The notes: generated by a model not told the origin, from the sequence alone. A stretch of 8,450 bases of DNA from an uncultured Gammaproteobacteria bacterium (GCA_946887385.1 CAMPKU010000199.1:1-8450); one strand, 5' to 3'; shown: positions 1 through 6,597, numbered from the stretch's first letter. Translations and numbers: made by a program.

Positions 1-47
1 AGATTTCTGCCTGTCTCGTGGGGCTCGGAGATGTGTATAAGAGACAG
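1..47. other. Illumina Nextera adapter and i7 index (non-genomic)
   Basis: Bases 1-4 (AGAT) match the end of the P7 primer. Bases 5-12 (TTCTGCCT) match the reverse complement of the Nextera i7 index AGGCAGAA (N703). Bases 13-28 match the read-2 transposase adapter except for one extra G in the run at 20-23. Bases 29-47 (AGATGTGTATAAGAGACAG) are the exact 19-bp mosaic end. The parts come in the order found in a finished Nextera library molecule, so this is untrimmed adapter. It also creates false reading frames starting with the well-known adapter peptide MCIRDS (from 31) and with MGLGDVYKRQ (from 18). Genomic DNA starts at 48. Confidence 0.97.
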
Positions 48-48
48 C

Positions 49-366
49 ATCACATTGCCGACCGGCACGCGCGCGGCGGTGGACTATCTCGACGACAACG
101 CACCGTGCGCATCGATGCGCATGCAGGAAGTGTTCGGCCTGGCGGCTACACCGCGCATCGGCGGCGGCGCCGTGCCCGTTACGTTCAAGCTGCTATCGCC
201 GGCGCACCGGCCGCTGCAAGTGACGCGCGACCTCGCGAGCTTCTGGAAGAACGCGTACGTGGAAGTGCGCAAGGACATGCGCGGCCGCTATCCGCGGCAT
301 TACTGGCCCGAGAATCCGCTCGAGGCGGAGCCCACGAGGCGCGCGAAACCGCGGCCGCGTCGGTAA
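49..366 (+). CDS. hrpB: ATP-dependent helicase HrpB, C-terminal fragment (5' partial)
   Basis: About 105 residues of the extreme C-terminus of HrpB, a DEAH-box (DExH) RNA helicase-like protein of roughly 800 or more residues. The helicase core lies outside the window. Visible family hallmarks are the segment MQEVFGLAATPRIGGG, then VTRDLASFWKNAY, VRKDMRGRYPRHYWPENP and the basic end EPTRRAKPRPRR, all typical of the HrpB C-terminal domain. The frame is open from the adapter boundary to a TAA at 364-366. The ATG at 31 in this frame is adapter sequence and not a start. The cellular role of HrpB is poorly defined in most bacteria, and nothing here links it functionally to the downstream genes. The identification is by recall of the conserved C-terminus. 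Confidence 0.93.
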   Translation: MTLPTGTRAAVDYLDDNAPCASMRMQEVFGLAATPRIGGGAVPVTFKLLSPAHRPLQVTRDLASFWKNAYVEVRKDMRGRYPRHYWPENPLEAEPTRRAKPRPRR

Positions 367-368
367 TC

Positions 369-410
369 AAGGGGCCGCCTGGGGAGGCGTGCTAAACCCC
401 TTTGTCTTTT
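369..410 (+). terminator. Probable Rho-independent terminator after hrpB
   Basis: Two bases after the hrpB stop there is a nested hairpin. The outer arms are AAGGGG (369-374) and CCCCTT (397-402). The inner arms are CGCCT (376-380) and AGGCG (385-389) around a GGGG loop. An unpaired stretch (391-396) lies on the right side. A T-rich tract, TTTGTCTTTT, runs at 401-410. GC-rich stem plus T tract in this position fits an intrinsic terminator. The bulge and the interrupted T tract make its strength uncertain. Confidence 0.6.
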
Positions 411-417
411 CGCTGGC

Positions 418-449
418 CGATCGCCGAGAGGACATACTCGCCGCGATCG
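418..449. repeat. Imperfect inverted repeat, possible activator site
   Basis: Left arm CGATCGC (418-424) plus CGAG (425-428), an 8-base loop, then CTCG (437-440), a 2-base bulge and GCGATCG (443-449). That gives 11 base pairs with one bulge. A second related repeat, CGATC-N5-GATCG, lies at 480-494. Both lie roughly 160-235 bp upstream of the start point predicted from the sigma-54-like element, a usual distance for an enhancer-binding activator. The arms are visible in the sequence; the regulatory role is inferred. Confidence 0.35.
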
Positions 450-626
450 ACTATTCGTTCTTCGGTGTTTGAGCAGCTGCGATCAGACAGATCGTCGGCC
501 GGTGTAAACGTCATGCGAGCCGCCTAGCGTCCCAGGGGCGGGATCGAAGTGTGCGGATGTGGGACGCGCCGCGACACGCAATAGCCACCACCCCAGGCAG
601 GTCAACGAGTTACGCGGCCCGCGCCC

Positions 627-642
627 TGGCACGCTTATCGCT
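627..642 (+). promoter_or_regulatory. Candidate sigma-54 (-24/-12) promoter for the permease pair
   Basis: TGGCACG (627-633), four bases, then TCGCT (638-642). The sigma-54 consensus is TGGCACG-N4-TTGCW, so every specified base matches except one T to C, and the GG (-24) and GC (-12) dinucleotides have the required 10-bp gap. The preceding base is C (626), as the YTGG consensus prefers. Predicted transcription start is near 653, leaving a leader of about 33 nt before the ATG at 686. No comparable sigma-70 pair stands out in the gap. Chance occurrence cannot be excluded. Confidence 0.5.
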
Positions 643-685
643 TTGCTGACTCGAGACGTTGTCTTGGTGACGTTGGGTTGGCCGT

Positions 686-3175
686 ATGAACATCATTGGT
701 TTCGCCGATTCCATCGGCCGCGACCTGCGCTATGCGCTGCGCAGCTTGTCGCGGCGCCCCGCGTTCACCTGCGCGGCCGTCGTCACGCTCGCGCTCGGCA
801 TCGGTGCGACGACGGCGATCTTCAGTGTCGTTTACTCGGTGCTGATCAAACCGCTGCCGTATCCGAATCCGGACGAGCTCGTGCGCATCAAACCTGCGGC
901 TCCGGGTCTCGATACCACCGATCTGGGTACGGACGTGACGATGCTCCTCACGTACCGGGACGAAAGCCGGACGTTGGGCGACATTGGATTATGGAGCGAG
1001 CGTTCAGCGACGCTGACCGAAGGCGGCGAGCCGGAGCGCGTGCCCGCTCTGCTAGTCACGGACGGCACTCTCGAGGCTCTCGGGGTGCAGCCGATGCGCG
1101 GTCGGTGGTTCACGGACGAGGAGACATTTGGCCCCCTGGCAACGGGACAGCAATCCGTCATTGTCTCTTATGCGTTCTGGCAACGGCGGTTCGGCGGCGA
1201 CGAAGCGCTGCTCGGGCGCGAGCTCACGTTGTCGGGGCCGAACAGCGGGTCGTTCCGCGTGGTCGGGATCATGCCGAGGGGTTTCAGGTTCCTCGATATC
1301 GCACCGCAACCGGACGTGATCATGCCTATGCGGATCAATCCCACGGATGCGGCCATCAGCAACTTCAGTTTCAGCATGCTTGCGCGACTGAACCCGGGCG
1401 TGACGCCCGCCGAAGCACATGTGGATGTGGAGCGCATGTTGCCGATCTGGCTCAACGCGTGGGAAAGCGTGCTGACTCGCGAACAGCTAGCGAGCTGGCA
1501 AATCACGTCCAGCGTGCGACCGTTGAAGGACGACTTGGCGGGCAGCGTCGCGAGCGCGTTATGGGTGCTCATGGGCGCGATCGGTGCCGTGTTACTCATT
1601 GCCTGCGCCAACATCGCGAATCTGATGCTGGTGCGGGCGGACACGCGGCGCCACGAGCTCGCCGTACGTGTCGCGCTCGGTGCAGGGCGCGCGCGAATCG
1701 CGCGAGAGGTGTTCGTCGAGAGCTTCGTCTTGGGAGCGGTCGGCGGGACTGTCGGCGGCGTGCTCGCATACCTCGGAGTGCAGGTTCTTATCGCCATCGG
1801 CCCTAATGAGTTGCCCCGCCTCGAAGAGATCGCCGTACATCCCGCCGTGCTCGCATTCACCGTAGCGATTTCGCTGGCGTCGACGCTCGTGTTCGGCTCT
1901 ATCACGGCGCTTAAAGCAGCGCTGCACGTCGAGACCCCGTTGGGCGGCTTGCCGCGCGGTTCGAGCGCAACCCGAGAGCGCAGCGCTACCCGCAGCGTTT
2001 TGGTGGTGGTGCAGGTGGCACTCGCGCTGGTGTTGGTCGTGAGCGCGGCGCTGATGATCCGAACGTTTCAGACGTTGCGCGACATCGATCCCGGCTTCAC
2101 GCGCCCCGAGACGATCCAGACCGCGCGAATCTGGATTCCGCCCACGCTGAGTTACAACGGCGAGCAGGGCACGCGCGCGCAACACGAGATGCTCGACGCT
2201 ATCGCGGCGCTTCCCGGCGTCACCTCCGTCGGCTTTACGGATGACATTCCGATGGGGCAGCAGTGGGACAACAGGCCCACCGAGGTCGAAGGCGAGCCGA
2301 TCGTAGAGGGTGAAACGCCGCCGTATCGCCGCTGGAACTACGTCTCGCCTGGCTTTTTCGAGGCCATGGGCACGCGAATCGTTGCAGGACGCGACGTCAC
2401 CTGGAGCGACCTCGAGACGGGCAGCCGCGTGGTTTTAATCTCGGAGGACTTTGCTCGCGAGCTCGCACAGGAGCCTCAGGCCGCGCTCGGCCGACATGTC
2501 CGGGGCGCGTTCGAAAACACACCGTGGTACGAGGTGATCGGAGTCGTGCAGAACGTCCATCACGACGGGCTGTATGAAGCCCCCACTAGCACGCTGTACT
2601 GGCCCGTGCTCGTCGCGAATCGGTTTTGGCAGCCCGACGTTACGTTCGCCATTCGCAGTGAGCGCGCCGGCACGGCCAGCCTCATGAACGAGGTACGGCA
2701 GGCAGTCAGATCGGTGAATGGCACGATCCCAATCACCCTCGAGGGCACGGTGCAGAATCTTTACGCCGAGTCGCTCGCGCGCACTTCGTTCACGCTCGTC
2801 ATGCTTGCGATCGCCGGCGCGATGGCCCTGGCGCTCGGCGTCGTCGGCATCTACGGCGTCATCGCCTACGTCGTGTCCCAGCGCAGGCGGGAAATCGGTA
2901 TTCGGTCGGCGCTCGGCGCCGAACCGCGACAACTCGAGAGGATGTTCGTGCGGCAGGGCCTCACGCTGAGCGCAGTAGGCATCCTGGTCGGGCTTGTCGG
3001 GGCGGCGGCATTGGCACGGGCGATGTCGTCGCTGCTTTTCGGCATCGAGCCTCTTGACCCCGTAGCTTATGTCACGGCGATCGGCGTCATTTTCACTGCC
3101 GCCGCATTCGCGACGTACGTCCCGGCGCGGCGCGCGGCAAGAATTGATCCCGTCGAGACGCTCAAGGCGGAGTAG
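686..3175 (+). CDS. ADOP-type ABC transporter permease (MacB/FtsX-like), copy 1
   Basis: An 829-residue inner-membrane protein with the duplicated architecture of ADOP ('acidobacterial duplicated orphan permease') proteins: two MacB-type periplasmic domains and two FtsX-type membrane domains. Predicted membrane segments: about 26-53, 290-312, 341-371, 388-409, 436-460, 702-728, 759-786 and 793-812. The large periplasmic parts are about 54-283 and 461-701. Family signatures are DLRYALRSLSRRPAF near the N-terminus, GIGATTAIFSVVYSVLIKPL (37-56), the cytoplasmic motifs RRHELAVRVALGA and RRREIGIRSALGA after the second and sixth segments, and the C-terminus PARRAARIDPVETLKAE. Such proteins resemble MacB or LolC/E mechanotransmission permeases but lack their own ATPase, and substrates are mostly unknown. 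The ATG at 686 is chosen because the tandem paralogue starts with the same MNI-GF-DS-GRDLRYALR sequence; its ribosome site is weak. A sigma-54-like element lies upstream. Confidence 0.92.
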   Translation: MNIIGFADSIGRDLRYALRSLSRRPAFTCAAVVTLALGIGATTAIFSVVYSVLIKPLPYPNPDELVRIKPAAPGLDTTDLGTDVTMLLTYRDESRTLGDIGLWSERSATLTEGGEPERVPALLVTDGTLEALGVQPMRGRWFTDEETFGPLATGQQSVIVSYAFWQRRFGGDEALLGRELTLSGPNSGSFRVVGIMPRGFRFLDIAPQPDVIMPMRINPTDAAISNFSFSMLARLNPGVTPAEAHVDVERMLPIWLNAWESVLTREQLASWQITSSVRPLKDDLAGSVASALWVLMGAIGAVLLIACANIANLMLVRADTRRHELAVRVALGAGRARIAREVFVESFVLGAVGGTVGGVLAYLGVQVLIAIGPNELPRLEEIAVHPAVLAFTVAISLASTLVFGSITALKAALHVETPLGGLPRGSSATRERSATRSVLVVVQVALALVLVVSAALMIRTFQTLRDIDPGFTRPETIQTARIWIPPTLSYNGEQGTRAQHEMLDAIAALPGVTSVGFTDDIPMGQQWDNRPTEVEGEPIVEGETPPYRRWNYVSPGFFEAMGTRIVAGRDVTWSDLETGSRVVLISEDFARELAQEPQAALGRHVRGAFENTPWYEVIGVVQNVHHDGLYEAPTSTLYWPVLVANRFWQPDVTFAIRSERAGTASLMNEVRQAVRSVNGTIPITLEGTVQNLYAESLARTSFTLVMLAIAGAMALALGVVGIYGVIAYVVSQRRREIGIRSALGAEPRQLERMFVRQGLTLSAVGILVGLVGAAALARAMSSLLFGIEPLDPVAYVTAIGVIFTAAAFATYVPARRAARIDPVETLKAE

Positions 3176-3182
3176 TCGCTCC

Positions 3183-5672
3183 ATGAACATCGTTGGTTTC
3201 GTCGATTCCCTCGGCCGTGACCTGCGCTACGCGCTGCGCGGTTTGTCACGGCGGTCCGCGTTCACGTTCGCCGCAGTGCTCACGCTCGCGATCGGCATCG
3301 GCGCGACGACTGCGATCTTCAGTGTCGTCTACTCCGTGCTGATCAAGCCGCTGCCGTATCCGAATTCGGACGAGCTGGTGCGCATCAGGCATGTCAACGA
3401 TCGCGGCGACATGTCGGCCACGTCGATTCTCTATCTCACCTATCGTAACGAGAACGGGTCGTTCACCGACATCGGCGTGTGGCGCGAGGACTCCGCGACG
3501 CTGACCGATCGCGGTCAACCCGAGCGCGTGCGCGCGCTGCTCGTGTCGCACGGCACGCTGCAAGCGCTCGGCGTGCAGCCGCAGCTCGGACGCTGGTTCA
3601 CGGAGGCGGAGCACGAGCTCGGAGCTGACGGGCCCGCGCCGGTGATCGTTTCGCACGCCTTTTGGCAGCAGCGATTCGGCGGCGACGAAGCGGCGATCGG
3701 CCGCGAGCTGTCGGTCGATTCGCAGCCGGCGCAAGTCGTCGGCGTCATGCCGCCCGATTTCGCATTCGTCGACATGACGCCGCCGCCCGACGTGATCCTA
3801 GCCGTGCGTTTCGAGCCGCGCGAGGTGAACTGGTTCCAGTATCAAATGCTCGCGCGACTCGCGCCGGGCGTTACGCCTACGGCGGCGCGCACGGACCTCG
3901 GGCGCATGCTACAGACCTGGCTCGCTCCGATCCCTGCCGCCGTGCGTGAAAGCATGGGGCCGATCACGCCGGCACTTCGACCTTTGCAGGACGACCTGGT
4001 CGGCGGCGTCGCCAGCGCGCTCTGGGTGCTCATGGGCGCGATCGGCGCAGTCCTGCTCATCGCTTGCGCCAACATCGCGAATCTCACACTCGTCCGGGCG
4101 GACGCGCGACGGCCTGAGCTCGCCATGCGCGCCGCGCTCGGCGCCCGGCCCACGCGCATCGCGCGAGAGTTGCTCGTCGAGAGCTTCCTACTGGGTGCAG
4201 CCGGCGGGATTTTCGGTGTGCTGCTCGCTTACGTGGGACTACAAGGACTCATCGCAATCGGTCCGAGCGACCTGCCGCGCCTCAACGAGATCGCCGTCCA
4301 TCCGCCCGTGCTCGCGTTCGCCGTCGCGGTGTCGCTCGCATCGACGCTCGTGTTCGGCTCGATCACGGCGCTCAAACACGCGTTGCACATCGATACGCAC
4401 GTCATCGGCGCAGGACGCGCCGCGAGTGCGAGCCGCGAGCGCAACACGACGCGCAGCGTTTTGGTCATCGTGCAGGTGGCGCTCGCGCTCGTGCTCGTCG
4501 TGAGCGCAGGCTTGATGATTCGCTCGTTCCAGGCGCTTCGCGACCTCGATCCCGGTTTTTCGGATCCCGGCACGATTCAAACGGCGACGATCTGGGTACC
4601 GTCGGGGTGGCCGAACGTCGATCCCGCGGATGCCTTGGAATGGACCCGCACGCAGCACGAGATGGTGGACAGGATCGCGGCCCTTCCCGGCGTCGCCGGG
4701 GTCGGCTTCGTGAACGGGCTTCCGATCGAGCACGCGGGAAACAACAACTTCAACGGCTTTGCGGTCGAAGGGCGAGCACTGGCCGACGAGGAGCGGCCGC
4801 GCGGCCCGTTCAAGTTCATCTCGCCCGGCTATTTCGAGGCGATGGGCACTCGGATGATCGCAGGGCGCGGCCTGACCTGGAGCGACATCGAAGCGGGCGG
4901 CCGCGTCGTCGTCGTGTCAGCGGATTTCGCTCGACAGCTCGCGACCGAGCCGGCCGCGGCGCTTGGGTCTAGGATCCGGTTTGCCGGGGACGATCAGGGC
5001 GCGTGGCGCGAGGTGATCGGCGTGGTGCAAAGCGTCCACGAGCGGGGGTTGTACGAGGAACCTCCCGCCATGGTGTATTGGCCGACGTACATGTCGAACC
5101 TGTCGCCCGACGAGCCCGAGATCGGAACGCCGGTCATCACGTTTGCGATCCGCAGCGAGCGTGCAGGCACCGCCGCACTCGCAGCGGAGATCCGGCAGGC
5201 CATCCGGTCTGTGAGCGCGAGCATCCCGGTCGCGCAAGAGCGCACGATGCGCGAGCTGTACGCCGGCTCGCTCGCGCGCACGTCGTTCACGCTCGTGATG
5301 CTGGCGATCGCCGGCGGCATGGCGTTGCTGCTTGGGCTAGTCGGAATCGCCGGCGTCATCGCCTACGTCGTCTCGCAAAGGACTCGCGAAATCGGCATTC
5401 GATCGGCGCTCGGTGCTGAGCCGCGACAACTGACCAAGGTATTCGTGCTTCACGGGCTCGCTTTGAGCGCAGTCGGCGCAGTGGTCGGCCTGATCGCGGC
5501 CATCGCCTTGGGACGACTGATGTCGTCGCTGTTGTTCGGCATCAGCCCGATGGATCTGCCGGCCTACGTTGCCGCGCTAACGGTTACGATCGCAGCCGCG
5601 GCACTGGCCAGCTACCTGCCCGCGCGGCGCGCCGCGTCGATCGATCCGATCGAAACGCTTCGAGCAGAATAG
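3183..5672 (+). CDS. ADOP-type ABC transporter permease (MacB/FtsX-like), copy 2
   Basis: Tandem paralogue of the preceding gene, also 829 residues, beginning 7 bp after its stop. The frame is open further upstream to an ATG at 3069, but the start at 3183 matches the paralogue's MNI-GF-DS N-terminus and has GGAG at 3169-3172, 10 nt upstream, so translation is probably coupled. Predicted membrane segments: about 26-53, 278-300, 329-360, 376-397, 424-449, 702-730, 759-786 and 794-812. Motifs include GIGATTAIFSVVYSVLIKPL, RRPELAMRAALGA, RTREIGIRSALGA and PARRAASIDPIETLRAE. Compared with copy 1, the first periplasmic domain is 12 residues shorter and the second is 12 longer, so the equal length is coincidental or compensatory. 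Divergence is concentrated in the periplasmic domains, which suggests a different ligand or partner. No ATPase gene lies nearby, as is usual for ADOP genes. Confidence 0.92.
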   Translation: MNIVGFVDSLGRDLRYALRGLSRRSAFTFAAVLTLAIGIGATTAIFSVVYSVLIKPLPYPNSDELVRIRHVNDRGDMSATSILYLTYRNENGSFTDIGVWREDSATLTDRGQPERVRALLVSHGTLQALGVQPQLGRWFTEAEHELGADGPAPVIVSHAFWQQRFGGDEAAIGRELSVDSQPAQVVGVMPPDFAFVDMTPPPDVILAVRFEPREVNWFQYQMLARLAPGVTPTAARTDLGRMLQTWLAPIPAAVRESMGPITPALRPLQDDLVGGVASALWVLMGAIGAVLLIACANIANLTLVRADARRPELAMRAALGARPTRIARELLVESFLLGAAGGIFGVLLAYVGLQGLIAIGPSDLPRLNEIAVHPPVLAFAVAVSLASTLVFGSITALKHALHIDTHVIGAGRAASASRERNTTRSVLVIVQVALALVLVVSAGLMIRSFQALRDLDPGFSDPGTIQTATIWVPSGWPNVDPADALEWTRTQHEMVDRIAALPGVAGVGFVNGLPIEHAGNNNFNGFAVEGRALADEERPRGPFKFISPGYFEAMGTRMIAGRGLTWSDIEAGGRVVVVSADFARQLATEPAAALGSRIRFAGDDQGAWREVIGVVQSVHERGLYEEPPAMVYWPTYMSNLSPDEPEIGTPVITFAIRSERAGTAALAAEIRQAIRSVSASIPVAQERTMRELYAGSLARTSFTLVMLAIAGGMALLLGLVGIAGVIAYVVSQRTREIGIRSALGAEPRQLTKVFVLHGLALSAVGAVVGLIAAIALGRLMSSLLFGISPMDLPAYVAALTVTIAAAALASYLPARRAASIDPIETLRAE

Positions 5673-5690
5673 GCCCCGCGCAGCCGTTCG

Positions 5691-5720
5691 TTGACGGGAC
5701 TACTTGGTCGGCGCCAAAAT
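5691..5720 (+). promoter_or_regulatory. Candidate sigma-70 promoter of the toxin-antitoxin operon
   Basis: TTGACG (5691-5696; five of six bases of the -35 consensus), an 18-bp spacer, and CAAAAT (5715-5720; four of six bases of the -10 consensus). The start point would fall near 5727, about 23 nt upstream of the antitoxin ATG. The -10 overlaps the left arm of the palindrome at 5717-5739, an arrangement expected for autorepression. Confidence 0.45.
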
Positions 5721-5739
5721 GGAGCCATAAGATCCATTT
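5717..5739. promoter_or_regulatory. Palindromic operator candidate for the RHH antitoxin
   Basis: A perfect inverted repeat AAATGGA (5717-5723)-N9-TCCATTT (5733-5739) sits immediately before the antitoxin Shine-Dalgarno (GGAG, 5741-5744). Nested within it is ATGG-AG-CCAT (5719-5728), so CCAT/ATGG half-sites occur three times. Ribbon-helix-helix antitoxins of the FitA and VapB types bind such inverted repeats over their own promoter. Binding by this antitoxin is inferred. Confidence 0.6.
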
Positions 5740-5749
5740 CGGAGCCGCC

Positions 5750-6025
5750 ATGCCCGTTAATCTGTCCGTCAAGAACGTGCCCGACGAGCTCGCGGAGTCG
5801 CTGCGACGGCGGGCCGCGCGCAACCGCCGCTCGCTACAACGCGAGCTGCTCAGCATCCTCGAGGCGGCCATCGGCCGAGGCCCGTCTAGCGGAGTGGCCA
5901 TCGGCGACGTCACGCCGGACGCGTTTTTAACAATCGAGCAGCTCGACGAAATCTCGCAGCGGCTGTTTCCGGCCGGCACGGAAAGCTCCGTCGCCTACCT
6001 TCGACAATTGCGCGACAACGGCTGA
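5750..6025 (+). CDS. Ribbon-helix-helix antitoxin (FitA/VapB-like)
   Basis: A 91-residue protein. The N-terminal half fits an Arc/FitA-type ribbon-helix-helix DNA-binding domain: strand PVNLSVKN (2-9), helix A from PDELAESLRRRAARN (11-25), a turn, and helix B SLQRELLSILEAAI (28-41). The remainder (about 50-91, including TIEQLDEISQRLFP) would be the flexible tail that wraps and blocks the toxin. It starts at an ATG with GGAG five bases upstream. It ends 2 nt before the PIN-domain toxin gene, the classic antitoxin-first operon order. Expected roles are neutralising the toxin and, with it, repressing the operon at the palindrome just upstream. The RHH-plus-PIN pairing is seen in the sequence; the exact subfamily name (FitA rather than VapB) is a judgement from the RHH type and the lack of AbrB-like features. 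Confidence 0.87.
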   Translation: MPVNLSVKNVPDELAESLRRRAARNRRSLQRELLSILEAAIGRGPSSGVAIGDVTPDAFLTIEQLDEISQRLFPAGTESSVAYLRQLRDNG

Positions 6026-6027
6026 CG

Positions 6028-6507
6028 ATGTCGTCGTTCGACACGCGCACGGAGCACATGCGGCTGCAGATTGCCGAACCCAGGGCCGTTTACCTGCATC
6101 GGCCGCCGCTCGTAACGGACGCCAGCGTGATCGCGGCGGCGCTGTTCGGCGAAGGCGGCAGAGCCGAATCCGTGGCGCTGCTCCATGGACGCGAGTTGCA
6201 TGCGCCGTACCTGCTCGATCACGAGATCGCCAGCGTCGGACTAAAAAAGCTGCGGCGCGAGAAGCTACACAGCGACACCATCGCCGCGGCCCTTCAAGCG
6301 TACGGGCGGCTCCACATCGAGCGCCATTCTGTCGACGCGGACGCCACCGTGCGCATCGCCGAGCGCTACGACCTTACGGCGTACGACGCCGCATATCTTT
6401 ACGTGGCGCAGCAACTAACGGCACCGTTCGCCACGCTCGACGCGCGTCTCGCCGCGGCCGCACGTTTGTTCCTCGCCGATACGAATCAGGTTCACGACCG
6501 CGGCTAA
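6028..6507 (+). CDS. PIN-domain ribonuclease toxin (VapC/FitB-like)
   Basis: A 159-residue PIN-domain protein, expected to be a Mg2+-dependent RNase that cuts tRNA or other RNA when freed from its antitoxin. The four conserved acidic positions are visible: D31 (VTDASVIAAALF), E66 (LDHEIASVGLKKL), D120 (LTAYDAAYLYVA) and D138 (ATLDARLA). The active site therefore looks intact. The PIN fold begins near residue 28, leaving an unusual N-terminal extension; most relatives start only a few residues before the first aspartate. The start at 6028 is 2 nt after the antitoxin stop and would be translationally coupled. An internal ATG at 6058 (residue 11) is the alternative, with GGAG only 3 nt before it. 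No internal stop or frameshift was seen. Substrate cannot be predicted from this sequence. Confidence 0.88.
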   Translation: MSSFDTRTEHMRLQIAEPRAVYLHRPPLVTDASVIAAALFGEGGRAESVALLHGRELHAPYLLDHEIASVGLKKLRREKLHSDTIAAALQAYGRLHIERHSVDADATVRIAERYDLTAYDAAYLYVAQQLTAPFATLDARLAAAARLFLADTNQVHDRG

Positions 6508-6526
6508 TTAGGAAGGATTTGGCGCG

Positions 6527-6562
6527 CGTTGCGAGTCGCGCCGTGCAGCTTTGCGCGCAACG
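6527..6562. repeat. Inverted repeat and palindrome before the sigma factor gene
   Basis: CGTTGCG (6527-6533) and CGCAACG (6556-6562) form 7-bp arms around 22 bases. Overlapping the right arm is a perfect 10-bp palindrome, TTGCGCGCAA (6551-6560), directly before the GGAAC motif at 6563. It could be an operator, a weak hairpin after the toxin gene without a T tract, or chance in GC-rich DNA. Confidence 0.3.
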
Positions 6563-6590
6563 GGAACCTTTCTCCCGATTGTTGCATCAC
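6563..6590 (+). promoter_or_regulatory. Possible ECF-type promoter of the sigma factor gene
   Basis: GGAACCT (6563-6569) resembles the GGAACTT -35 element of RpoE-type ECF promoters. TCAC at 6587-6590, after 17 bases, resembles the TCAAA-type -10. The predicted start would fall near the ATG at 6598, implying a leaderless message or a start at the later ATG at 6649. ECF sigma genes are often autoregulated. The -35 match is good and the -10 match is weak. Confidence 0.35.
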
Positions 6591-6597
6591 CTTGCGC

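Larger units (their letters stand above)
411..685. other. Intergenic region upstream of the permease pair
   Basis: I see no convincing gene in this 275-bp stretch between the hrpB terminator and the first permease. An open frame starting at 559 runs out of phase across the permease and looks like a GC-rich shadow. The region does hold inverted repeats (418-449 and 480-494), an 8-bp palindrome GCAGCTGC (473-480) and a sigma-54-like promoter element (627-642). It therefore looks like a regulatory region. Confidence 0.6.
686..5672 (+). repeat. Tandem gene duplication of the ADOP permease
   Basis: The two units are offset by 2497 bp. They share long near-identical DNA stretches that differ mostly at third codon positions, for example 801-891 versus 3298-3388, and around the membrane segments at 1559-1640 and 4019-4100. 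The flanks (before 686, between the genes, after 5672) show no obvious similarity, so the duplicated unit is the gene itself. Similarity drops in the periplasmic regions. No insertion sequence or target-site duplication was seen at the borders. Confidence 0.85.

Noticed and set aside
18..395. Open frames starting at 18 and at 31 inside the first 47 bases
   Set aside because: Their starts are adapter sequence. The frame from 31 is the real HrpB frame but only from 49; the frame from 18 is an overlapping shadow.
643..647. TTGCT at 643-647 as the -12 element of the sigma-54 promoter
   Set aside because: It is a better match to TTGCW, but the gap from GG (628-629) to its GC would be 15 bases instead of 10; TCGCT at 638-642 has the right spacing.
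559..1806. 415-codon + frame overlapping the start of the first permease
   Set aside because: It is out of phase with a strongly recognisable permease, is rich in Arg, His and Ala as expected from a shifted GC-rich frame, and shows no known motif.
3069..3182. 38-codon upstream extension of the second permease
   Set aside because: It overlaps the end of the first permease in another frame, is arginine-serine rich, and the paralogue starts exactly at the position matching 3183.
2435..3190. 251-codon - strand open frame opposite the first permease
   Set aside because: Composition (Arg, Asp, His rich) and full overlap with the permease mark it as a shadow.
6529..6597. TTG start at 6529 for the sigma factor
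   Set aside because: The added residues (with CC and no similarity to sigma N-termini) run through the probable promoter and palindrome. ATG at 6598 is preferred, though this is not certain.
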